A DNA stretch of 7,160 nucleotides from Armatimonadetes bacterium UBA5829. Its GTDB lineage: Bacteria > Armatimonadota > UBA5829. Position 1 is the stretch's first letter, and the number at the start of each line of letters is the position of its first letter. A program made the translations under genes and the position numbers. The stretch spans positions 1,731 to 8,890 of the forward strand of contig DJHI01000194.1 in NCBI GenBank assembly GCA_002431715.1, written 5' to 3'. Below, piece by piece: positions 1 to 5,136 of this stretch. The notes under the pieces are model-generated. The model ran no database searches and was not told the origin of the DNA. It saw nothing but the letters and a program-made list of their open reading frames with translations.

Positions 1-783
1 AAAAATAATAAGACTCAGGAAAAGCCGAAGATTCTCTCGGTTACCTACTCCGCGCCGACTCCACTTGTTTCAGGCGATATCTTGACTGTCGACATGTCCG
101 GCACGCCGGGCGGCAAGGCAACATTCGAGATAAAAGGACTCTTCAAGCCAATGAAGCTGGATGAAATCAAACCCGGATCATATCACGCGTCGGTCGAGAT
201 TCCAATGGGTAAAAGCGTGCGAGGAGAGGCACTTATAGCCAAGCTTACCGTAGATGGAGTATGTGCGCCCGCTGTTCAGGCGAGCAGATTGGTCACAGTG
301 GAGGCAAATCCTAAGGATCAGCCGATGGTAATGCAGGCAATCGCAAAAAAGAATGAACCGGTTGAAGTCGTTCCGGCAGTTGAGCCCACTCCAGCTCCGC
401 AGGTTGTGGTTCCTGTTGATAAACCTGCGCCTGATCTTCCAAAGAATCCGGCTCCGGTTTCATACGCCAACATCACTCTCACCAATCCGCCCGATGGAGC
501 TAATATCACCCGGGCTATTCTGGTGAGAGGAACCGCCGAGCCCGAATCTAACGTGCTGGTGAATATCACCTACTCGAATGGTCTTTCAGGAATCCTGAAG
601 CTCAGCGGCCAGGTGGCTTCCCAGATGGTTGCCGTGGGTAAAGATGGAAAGTTCAGGGTCGGCCCGATCGCTCTGGAGGGTCCTCTGGCCACTCAGGGAC
701 TCGAGTTCACTATAAAGGCCTATTATCCTGACCGGGACGAGCATGGAACCGCTGTTGTTAAGGCAAAAGGCGCAAGAGACTGA
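1..783 (+). CDS. C-terminal part of a probable secreted or surface protein with two beta-rich (Ig-like) domains and a Pro-rich linker
   Basis: The reading frame is open from the first base to the TGA at 781-783, so the gene is cut by the left edge and 260 residues are visible. A TTG at 82 is not a convincing start because the frame continues upstream with the same composition. Visible residues 10-101 look like one beta-sandwich domain, with alternating hydrophobic strands and a GSYHASVEIP segment. Residues about 119-152 are a Pro/Val/Glu-rich linker (PTPAPQVVVPVDKPAPDLP), typical of extracytoplasmic spacers. Residues 157-256 form a second domain that opens with TNPPDGANITRAILVRGTA, a pattern I associate with bacterial Ig-like modules, and contains a GKFRVGPI strand. 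No catalytic motif is seen. The signal peptide and any enzymatic part would lie upstream. The gene ends 16 nt before brkB on the same strand, so the two are probably co-transcribed. The domain type is inferred from composition and strand pattern; the exact family is not recognised. Confidence 0.72.
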   Translation, partial: KNNKTQEKPKILSVTYSAPTPLVSGDILTVDMSGTPGGKATFEIKGLFKPMKLDEIKPGSYHASVEIPMGKSVRGEALIAKLTVDGVCAPAVQASRLVTVEANPKDQPMVMQAIAKKNEPVEVVPAVEPTPAPQVVVPVDKPAPDLPKNPAPVSYANITLTNPPDGANITRAILVRGTAEPESNVLVNITYSNGLSGILKLSGQVASQMVAVGKDGKFRVGPIALEGPLATQGLEFTIKAYYPDRDEHGTAVVKAKGARD

Positions 784-789
784 CATTAC

Positions 790-794
790 AGGTG
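790..794 (+). promoter_or_regulatory. Ribosome binding site that sets the brkB start
   Basis: AGGTG lies 5 nt before the ATG at 800, just after the stop codon of the upstream gene. It supports the 800 start over an in-frame ATG at 743, which lies inside the upstream gene and has no comparable site. Confidence 0.6.
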
Positions 795-799
795 CCGAA

Positions 800-1648
800 A
801 TGCGATTTCAGGAAGCAAAATCAGCACTGACTAGACCATTTACTAAAGCTTATGCATCCATCAGAGTGGTTCTTAAGGAATACAGCTCCGATAACGGATC
901 GCTTGTCGCGGGTGCGATGAGTTTTTACATCTTCCTTTCGCTGGTTCCGCTTGCATTGCTTGCAATCGCCATATTTGCGTTTGTGTTGGGCTCAACCGCT
1001 CAAGCACAGCAGCGAATTATAGACATCTTGGGCGTCAACTCAGTCGGGCCGGGTATAGGCCAGATGGTCAGACAAGCCATAGAAGACAGAGGCGCGGCGA
1101 CCGGACTCGGCGTGCTGGCGTTTTTGTGGTCAGGTATTTCTCTTATAGCCACTCTTGAGGGCGCCATGAACCACATATGGGATGTGGAGCAGAAGCGAAG
1201 TTACCTGAGCAAGAGGTTGATTGCGCTCGCAGTGCTGCTGATGCTTATCGTGCTGCTTGGTATATCATTCGGCATGACCGCCGCCATTACGGCTATACGA
1301 AGTCATGACCTGATTCCCGAACTTCATTTGAGCTGGTTTTGGGATTTCCTTACCTACTTGCTGCCTCTTGTGATTTCAATTGCAACATTTACAGCCCTCT
1401 ATAAGATACTGCCGAACACTAGCGTTGCCTTGAAGGCAGCTCTTATCGGCGGAATCTTTGCAGGTGTAATGTGGGAAATTGCAAAATATGCGTTCAGCTA
1501 CTATGTGACTAACTTCGCCAATTATAATCAGGTATACGGTTCACTTGGGGGTATAATCCTGCTGCTGCTGTGGATCTATTACTCATCAATAATAGTGATA
1601 TTAGGCGCAGAGATGGCGTCGATGCGCAGCCGGCATCAACAGAATTAG
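800..1648 (+). CDS. YihY/virulence factor BrkB family inner-membrane protein
   Basis: This is a 282-residue polytopic membrane protein of the YihY/BrkB family, whose usual length is near 280-300 residues. Hydrophobic segments fall at about 43-64, 102-118, 140-163, 182-202, 211-236 and 249-271, giving the six membrane spans typical of the family. Family-like stretches include AGAMSFYIFLSLVPLALL (38-55), FLWSGISLIATLEGAMNHIW (108-127), YKILPNT (201-207) and VYGSLGGIILLLLWIYYSS (245-263). The molecular role of the family is not settled: it was once called ribonuclease BN by error, and transport or envelope roles have been proposed. I take the ATG at 800, preceded by AGGTG. An ATG at 743 would add 19 residues that overlap the upstream gene. 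The gene lies 16 nt after the surface-protein gene. Its TAG stop overlaps the TAA of the convergent zinc-ribbon gene, so no terminator fits between them. Confidence 0.93.
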   Translation: MRFQEAKSALTRPFTKAYASIRVVLKEYSSDNGSLVAGAMSFYIFLSLVPLALLAIAIFAFVLGSTAQAQQRIIDILGVNSVGPGIGQMVRQAIEDRGAATGLGVLAFLWSGISLIATLEGAMNHIWDVEQKRSYLSKRLIALAVLLMLIVLLGISFGMTAAITAIRSHDLIPELHLSWFWDFLTYLLPLVISIATFTALYKILPNTSVALKAALIGGIFAGVMWEIAKYAFSYYVTNFANYNQVYGSLGGIILLLLWIYYSSIIVILGAEMASMRSRHQQN

Positions 1649-1833
1649 GAAGCCAGCCTGTATGTAGACGCGTGTTTACGAGCTTCAGTATTAACCCTGG
1701 CTCCCATAAGGCAGCCTACAGATGGATGCAGCACACCCTTAAAGAAAGTCGACCACTGAAGCTTTCTCTTGCACACACAGCACTCTTCCTGGCCTTGGGG
1801 ATTCTCCGATCCACACCAGAAGCACTTTACCAT
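1645..1833 (-). CDS. Small zinc-ribbon protein
   Basis: This 62-residue protein has an N-terminal zinc ribbon: Cys4-x2-Cys7-x10-Cys18-x2-Cys21 in the setting CFWCGSENPQGQEECCVC. It matches the common CxxCGxxNPxGxxxCxxC pattern of one-domain zinc-ribbon proteins, which bind structural zinc and often serve in protein or nucleic-acid contacts. Residues 22-62 are basic and without a recognised fold; one further Cys lies at 41. The ATG at 1833 is preceded by AAGGAG at 1850-1845, 11 nt away, which is long but acceptable. A promoter-like pair of boxes lies about 140 nt upstream. The 3' end overlaps the brkB stop codon by 4 nt in convergent orientation. The cysteine pattern, ribosome site and promoter together argue for a real gene despite its size. 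Its function is unknown, and the C-terminal half could be poorly conserved. Confidence 0.75.
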   Translation of the reverse strand: MVKCFWCGSENPQGQEECCVCKRKLQWSTFFKGVLHPSVGCLMGARVNTEARKHASTYRLAS

Positions 1834-1964
1834 CTTTGCTCACGCTCCTTATAATGATGAACCTGCAAGGGGCGCAGACCCATCGGATAAACAACCTGCA
1901 CAAACCGTGCCAACTAACACATCCATTGGCTCTCTGGGGAAAATATCCCCAGCTTGCCTGCTAC
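1834..1964 (-). promoter_or_regulatory. Probable structured 5' leader of the zinc-ribbon gene
   Basis: If transcription starts about 7 nt past the -10 box, a leader of about 130 nt precedes the ATG. It can form a 7-bp hairpin (CTGGGGA/TCCCCAG, 1934-1952), a short GCAC/GTGC hairpin (1898-1910) and a weak GGG/CCC hairpin (1870-1881). It also carries two copies of TGCAGGTT on the minus strand (1893-1900 and 1860-1867). I tried to fit it to the c-di-GMP-I class and other familiar riboswitches without success. The leader could be regulatory or simply long. Apart from this leader, the promoter and the terminal palindrome, I see nothing in 1850-2106. Confidence 0.35.
1860..1900. repeat. Direct repeat AACCTGCA, two copies
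   Basis: AACCTGCA occurs at 1860-1867 and 1893-1900, offset by 33 bp, inside the leader of the zinc-ribbon gene. Each copy is next to a possible small hairpin. The role is unknown and chance is possible for an 8-mer. Confidence 0.4.
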
Positions 1965-1970
1965 GATTTT

Positions 1971-1998
1971 TTTATACCCGGCGGTCATAAGGTTTCAA
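1971..1998 (-). promoter_or_regulatory. Sigma70-like promoter for the zinc-ribbon gene
   Basis: On the minus strand TTGAAA (1998-1993) is followed after 16 nt by TATAAA (1976-1971), giving five of six matches in each box. The -35 box lies inside the perfect 11-bp palindrome GGTTTCAAACC (1991-2001), which could serve as an operator. No other promoter candidate was seen for the downstream gene. Confidence 0.55.
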
Positions 1999-2037
1999 AC
2001 CATAGGAGCGTATAGTTAATGCGTGGATATTTGAAAC
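1992..2037. repeat. Inverted repeat GTTTCAAA / TTTGAAAC
   Basis: GTTTCAAA at 1992-1999 and its exact complement TTTGAAAC at 2030-2037 are separated by 30 bp. The first arm covers the -35 box of the zinc-ribbon promoter and is itself part of the palindrome 1991-2001. This suggests a pair of binding sites for a regulator, though it could be chance. Confidence 0.4.
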
Positions 2038-2071
2038 AGGTAGAAGCTTTAGCAGCGTGGAAATTATATCT

Positions 2072-2097
2072 GTTCGGGCCGGATATCCGGCCCGAAC
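2072..2097 (-). terminator. 26-bp perfect palindrome, probable terminator of the purA-HAD operon
   Basis: Arms GTTCGGGCCGG and CCGGCCCGAAC (11 bp each) flank the self-complementary centre ATAT, so the whole 26 bp is a perfect palindrome. It starts 9 nt after the HAD gene stop codon, where a terminator is expected. The RNA hairpin would be very stable, but no clear U-tract follows on either strand; on the minus strand AGATATAATTT is the nearest. It may terminate weakly, stabilise the 3' end, or be a protein-binding site. Confidence 0.55.
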
Positions 2098-2106
2098 CAT
2101 GCATTA

Positions 2107-2799
2107 TTAGTCTTTGATTAAATCTAAAATCACGTTGAGGCAGTCGATTTTATCGCCCTGCCATTCAATTGCGTCAATTCGATCGACACCATAATCTCTG
2201 TCATAATCCATCTGAATGAGCACAGGATGCATACCGGCCTCCTGCGCGCCCGTAAGCTCCCGGGAGCTTCCATCGCCCACATAGAGGCATTTTTCCGGCT
2301 GAACACCGAGCCTTTTGCAAGACAGATGATAAATCTCAGGGTCGGGTTTGGTTATGCCTTCACGGCAGGAGAATATGCAATCATCCATCAAAGCCGCAAA
2401 TGGGGTCTCGTCCCATATAAGTGGAACCTCATCCCCGCATACTGTGATCAAGCCCACCTTAAGCCCTGACTCCCGAAGACCCCTGAGCGTTTGGACAGCG
2501 CCCAGTCTGGGTTGGACTTCGCGCCGGGTGTAGTCGAGCCTTGCTTCCACTATTTCATCGATCTGCTGCCGGGTCGGTTCGACTCCAACTAATGTACATG
2601 CCTGTTTGATATCGCCCTCAATGCCGCCGTGTTTGCCAAGGTCTCTATTGGGCATTATCTCTCGCCACGCCTTGCGATATGGCTCATAGTCCACCGACAA
2701 AATCCGTGCGATCTGTTCATGCGCCTTCTGCCACTCGCTGACAGGAAGATAGTCGATCAGAGTGCCGAACAGATCAAAAATTACCGCATCATATTTCAC
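2107..2799 (-). CDS. HAD-superfamily hydrolase (subfamily IA-like)
   Basis: This 230-residue protein has the haloacid dehalogenase (HAD) core in full. Motif I is FDLFGTL with nucleophile Asp9, motif II is GLITV with Thr119, motif III is Lys151 in GITKPDPEIY, and motif IV is YVGDGSSREL with Asp176. A helical cap fits between residues 15 and 95, as in subfamily IA. The position two residues after the nucleophile, the acid/base Asp of most HAD phosphatases, is Phe11. Dehalogenase-type members (DAYGT) also lack that Asp, so the substrate is open: a small phosphate ester or another acyl-type substrate. The start is GTG at 2799. It overlaps the purA stop as GTGA (2796-2799), with GAGGT 6 nt upstream, so translation is coupled to purA. 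This position suggests a role near purine metabolism, but that is inference only. The gene ends 9 nt before the palindrome at 2072-2097. Confidence 0.9.
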   Translation of the reverse strand: MKYDAVIFDLFGTLIDYLPVSEWQKAHEQIARILSVDYEPYRKAWREIMPNRDLGKHGGIEGDIKQACTLVGVEPTRQQIDEIVEARLDYTRREVQPRLGAVQTLRGLRESGLKVGLITVCGDEVPLIWDETPFAALMDDCIFSCREGITKPDPEIYHLSCKRLGVQPEKCLYVGDGSSRELTGAQEAGMHPVLIQMDYDRDYGVDRIDAIEWQGDKIDCLNVILDLIKD

Positions 2800-4076
2800 T
2801 TGCTTACCTCACGCTCGATTATTGAATCACGCTCCGGCCCGACTGATACCATAGATATCGGCACACCCGCCAGGCGCTCTATCTCATCCACATAATCCCG
2901 AGCCTCAGCAGGGAGTTGATCCATAGTCCTTGCAATAGTAGTCTTCTCTGACCAGCCCGGCATTTCCTTATATAGAGGGTACACGTGGGCCATGGCGTCG
3001 GTGGCAGGAAATGATTCTACCGATTTATTCCCGTCTTTGTAGGATATGCAAATAGGCAGGCTTGGCTCACCATCCAGAACGTCAATTTTTGTAAGCGCGA
3101 GTTCGGTGAATCCTCCGACCTTGCACGCCCAATTGACCGCCACGGCATCGAACCATCCGCATCTTCTGGGCCTCTTTGTTGTTGCGCCATATTCGCATCC
3201 CCGCTCACGGATATCATCGCCTTTTGCATCCTTTAGCTCGGTTGGGAAGGGACCCTCGCCGACCGCTGTCGTATAAGCCTTTACCACGCCGATAATTCGG
3301 TCTACTTTGGATGGACTCACACCTGCTCCGGCGACCATACCGGCCGGGGTCGGGCAGGAAGATGTGACAAATGGATATGCGCCCCAATCCAGATCACGCA
3401 TCACTCCAAGCTGACCTTCAAGCAGAACCTGCTTACCCGCATCCAGCGCATCCGAGATAGGCTTCACGCTGTCGCCGATCAAGGGTCGAATCAAATCGGC
3501 GGCAGACTCCACCTCGGCAAGGATGTCTTCAATTTTAATAGGCGGATGATCATACGCTGCCAGAAGCCTGTTTTGCCAGGTAAGAGTCTGTTCGAGTTTG
3601 GCTCGAAAGACATTCATGTCAACCAGATCACCGGCGCGCATACCTCTGCGAGCGACTTTATCTGAGTAAGCCCAGGCTATCCCCTGCCCCGTTGTGCCGA
3701 TTTTTGACTTACCCGACCTCTGCTCCTCATCCAGCCGGTCCATCAGAATGTGATACGGCATTATAAGATGTGCCCGCTCGGAGATGAGGATCTTGTTGAT
3801 GTCCACACCGGCCTCCGCGAGCATTTGAAGCTCTTTGACTATCCCCGAAGGGTTGATCACCGTTCCCGCGCCGGCTATGCAAAGAGCCTTGGGATTGAAC
3901 ACTCCAGAAGGCACCCCATGCAGCACAAATTTGCCTTTTTTATTGACTATGGTGTGCCCGGCATTCGGTCCGCCCTGGCAGCGAATGACTATATCCGCCT
4001 GCGAGGCGATCAGATCGACTATTCGACCCTTGCCCTCGTCTCCCCACTGCACTCCAGCTACCACTGTTACCGGCAT
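2796..4076 (-). CDS. purA: Adenylosuccinate synthase (PurA)
   Basis: PurA joins IMP and aspartate with GTP to form adenylosuccinate, the first committed step from IMP to AMP, in the cytosol. The protein has 426 residues, close to the family norm of about 430. The N-terminal GTP/active-site loop QWGDEGKG (10-17) carries catalytic Asp13, and NAGHTIV (38-44) carries catalytic His41. KVARRGMR (140-147) keeps the Arg that reaches the partner subunit. YPFVTSS (234-240), RPRRCGWFD (302-310) and LTKIDVLDG (328-336) are further signature stretches. Some active-site loops differ from the usual form: GTTGQGIAWAYSDK for GTTGRGIGPAYEDK, EGQLGVMRDLDWG for EGAQGTLLDIDHG, and GATTKRPRR for GATTGRPRR. The start ATG at 4076 has AAAGGAG 7 nt upstream (4090-4084) and a promoter about 50 nt upstream. 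The stop overlaps the HAD start. It is divergent from the lysR gene. Confidence 0.96.
   Translation of the reverse strand: MPVTVVAGVQWGDEGKGRIVDLIASQADIVIRCQGGPNAGHTIVNKKGKFVLHGVPSGVFNPKALCIAGAGTVINPSGIVKELQMLAEAGVDINKILISERAHLIMPYHILMDRLDEEQRSGKSKIGTTGQGIAWAYSDKVARRGMRAGDLVDMNVFRAKLEQTLTWQNRLLAAYDHPPIKIEDILAEVESAADLIRPLIGDSVKPISDALDAGKQVLLEGQLGVMRDLDWGAYPFVTSSCPTPAGMVAGAGVSPSKVDRIIGVVKAYTTAVGEGPFPTELKDAKGDDIRERGCEYGATTKRPRRCGWFDAVAVNWACKVGGFTELALTKIDVLDGEPSLPICISYKDGNKSVESFPATDAMAHVYPLYKEMPGWSEKTTIARTMDQLPAEARDYVDEIERLAGVPISMVSVGPERDSIIEREVSK
2806..2810 (-). promoter_or_regulatory. Ribosome binding site inside purA for the coupled HAD gene
   Basis: GAGGT on the minus strand (2810-2806) lies 6 nt before the GTG at 2799 and within the last codons of purA. 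It decides the GTG start and supports translational coupling. Confidence 0.6.
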
Positions 4077-4124
4077 AATTGTTCTCCTTTACAGCCCGTT
4101 AATTGCTCGACTTGCGACTGACGT

Positions 4125-4154
4125 TTAGCATTCTACCCGACTATGTGGTATAAT
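4125..4154 (+). promoter_or_regulatory. Extended -10 promoter for the lysR gene
   Basis: A perfect TATAAT at 4149-4154 is preceded by TGG (4146-4148), an extended -10. A weak -35, TTAGCA, lies at 4125-4130 with an 18-nt spacer. Transcription would start near 4161, which leaves about 38 nt before the ATG at 4199 and makes a TTG at 4160 implausible as a start. Confidence 0.6.
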
Positions 4155-4158
4155 TCAA
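4130..4158 (-). promoter_or_regulatory. Sigma70-like promoter for purA-HAD
   Basis: On the minus strand TTGAAT (4158-4153) and TAGAAT (4135-4130) are separated by 17 nt. The expected start near 4123 gives a leader of about 46 nt to the purA ATG. The -35 box overlaps the last two bases of the -10 box of the divergent lysR promoter. Confidence 0.55.
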
Positions 4159-4167
4159 ATTGATTAT
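4150..4167. promoter_or_regulatory. Candidate LysR operator between the divergent promoters
   Basis: ATAAT (4150-4154) and ATTAT (4163-4167) form an interrupted inverted repeat. A 9-bp palindrome, TCAAATTGA (4155-4163), lies between and touches the second arm. The T-N11-A core of LysR-type sites can be read at 4154-4166. The site covers the lysR -10 and the purA -35. AT-rich sequence yields such patterns easily, so the call is tentative. Confidence 0.3.
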
Positions 4168-4188
4168 TTTTATCGAAGCCATAAGTTT

Positions 4189-4193
4189 AGGTG
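4189..4193 (+). promoter_or_regulatory. Ribosome binding site that sets the lysR start
   Basis: AGGTG lies 5 nt before the ATG at 4199 and selects it over the upstream in-frame TTG at 4160. Confidence 0.55.
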
Positions 4194-4198
4194 ATATT

Positions 4199-5134
4199 AT
4201 GGAGCTTTTTCAAATCAGAAGTTTCTTGAAAGCAGCCGAAGAGGGCAGCATTACTCGCGCAGCCGAATCGCTGTTCATCACGCAGCCTGCGGTAACGGGA
4301 CACATCCAGGCGCTGGAAAAAGAGCTTGGCGCGCCTCTTTTTGACCGCACAGGCCGTGGGGTGCAGCTTACCGAAGCGGGACTGGCGCTGCTCGATCATG
4401 CAAAGAGAAGCCTGGCGATTTTGGACGAGTGCAAGCAGGTTATATCCGACCTTGGATCGGGAAAAGGCGGAAAGCTGATTATCGGGGCCGGGGTCACCAC
4501 CAGCATCTTTCAGCTTCCCAAATGGCTCGCGAAGTTCCGAGAGAGAAAACCGGAAGTTGAGATGATCGTGCGGACAGGAAGAAGCAGCGAAGTGGTCTCG
4601 ATGACTCTGGCAAGGGAGATCGACCTGGGATTTGTGACTTCACCGGTCGACAATTCCGACCTAAGGATTACCGGCCTTTTTGATGAGCAGATAAGGCTGG
4701 TCGCGCATCCAAACTGGCAGCATGATGGAAAATCGATCACCGAGCTGAGCCAGGCACCGCTTATCCTTTTCGGAAAAAACAGCGGATTCAGAGACTATCT
4801 AGACCGCACATTTGCCGACGCCGGAATAACGCCCAATATCAGGATGGAATCCGACAGCCTGGAAGCCATCAAAAGTTTCGTCGCATCGGGACTTGGGCTT
4901 TCATTCTTGCCTATGAGCGCGGTTGAAAAGGAGATTGCGGAGGGCACACTCGCGGTAATCGAGACTAACTTCCTGCCGCCTCTTTCACGAAAAACCTCCG
5001 CCATATATCGCATGGACAGATATTTGAGCGCAGCCGCCCGCGCATTTTTAGAGATAAGCGCACCGTCGGCGGCCGACGCGATAAACGTGCCCGCATTGCG
5101 TGAGGCATTGCAAAAAGCCGCTAAGATAAGGTAG
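4199..5134 (+). CDS. LysR-family transcriptional regulator
   Basis: This 311-residue protein has the standard LysR layout. A winged helix-turn-helix lies at residues 1-60 (MELFQIRSFLKAAEEGSITR, then AAESLFITQPAVTGHIQALE, then LFDRTGRGVQLTEAG). A linker helix runs at about 61-88. A type-2 periplasmic-binding-like effector domain runs from about 91 to 285, with GKLIIGAG (91-98), a DLGFVTSP strand (142-149), and GLGLSFLPMSAV (231-242). The effector domain most resembles the CysL/CbbR-type branch; the ligand cannot be read from sequence. The tail at 286-311 is Ala-rich and probably disordered. The start is ATG 4199, which matches the usual family N-terminus. The gene is divergent from purA with overlapping promoters, so it may regulate purA-HAD and itself. 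It ends 2 nt from the stop of the convergent TPR gene, with no visible terminator. Confidence 0.95.
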   Translation: MELFQIRSFLKAAEEGSITRAAESLFITQPAVTGHIQALEKELGAPLFDRTGRGVQLTEAGLALLDHAKRSLAILDECKQVISDLGSGKGGKLIIGAGVTTSIFQLPKWLAKFRERKPEVEMIVRTGRSSEVVSMTLAREIDLGFVTSPVDNSDLRITGLFDEQIRLVAHPNWQHDGKSITELSQAPLILFGKNSGFRDYLDRTFADAGITPNIRMESDSLEAIKSFVASGLGLSFLPMSAVEKEIAEGTLAVIETNFLPPLSRKTSAIYRMDRYLSAAARAFLEISAPSAADAINVPALREALQKAAKIR

Positions 5135-5136
5135 TT

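Noticed and set aside
586..786. Minus-strand open frame opposite the first gene
   Set aside because: It has low-complexity shadow composition and no ribosome site, and it would be antisense to a continuous coding frame.
743..799. Longer brkB reading frame from the ATG at 743
   Set aside because: It overlaps the end of the upstream gene, has no ribosome site and adds 19 residues outside the family core. ATG 800 has AGGTG 5 nt upstream.
1834..1964. c-di-GMP-I (GEMM) riboswitch in the zinc-ribbon leader
   Set aside because: GGCAAG and TTATCCGATGG recall parts of the consensus, but the intervening stems and conserved segments cannot be aligned.
1934..1973. Intrinsic terminator for + strand transcription (hairpin 1934-1952, T7 at 1967-1973)
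   Set aside because: The T-run begins 14 nt after the hairpin, too far for an intrinsic terminator. The T-run is better read as the A-tract next to the minus-strand -10 box.
1570..1990. Open frames on the + strand at 1570-1854 and 1769-1990
   Set aside because: They lie over the brkB end, the zinc-ribbon gene and its leader. Their translations show no domain, and no ribosome site was seen. They are shadows of the minus-strand gene.
3750..4128. Open frames on the + strand opposite the purA N-terminus
   Set aside because: They mirror the strongly conserved purA coding strand, have no recognisable motif, and run across the purA ribosome site and promoter.
4160..4198. Longer LysR reading frame from the TTG at 4160
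   Set aside because: It would begin at the predicted transcription start, lacks a ribosome site, and the usual LysR N-terminus begins at 4199.
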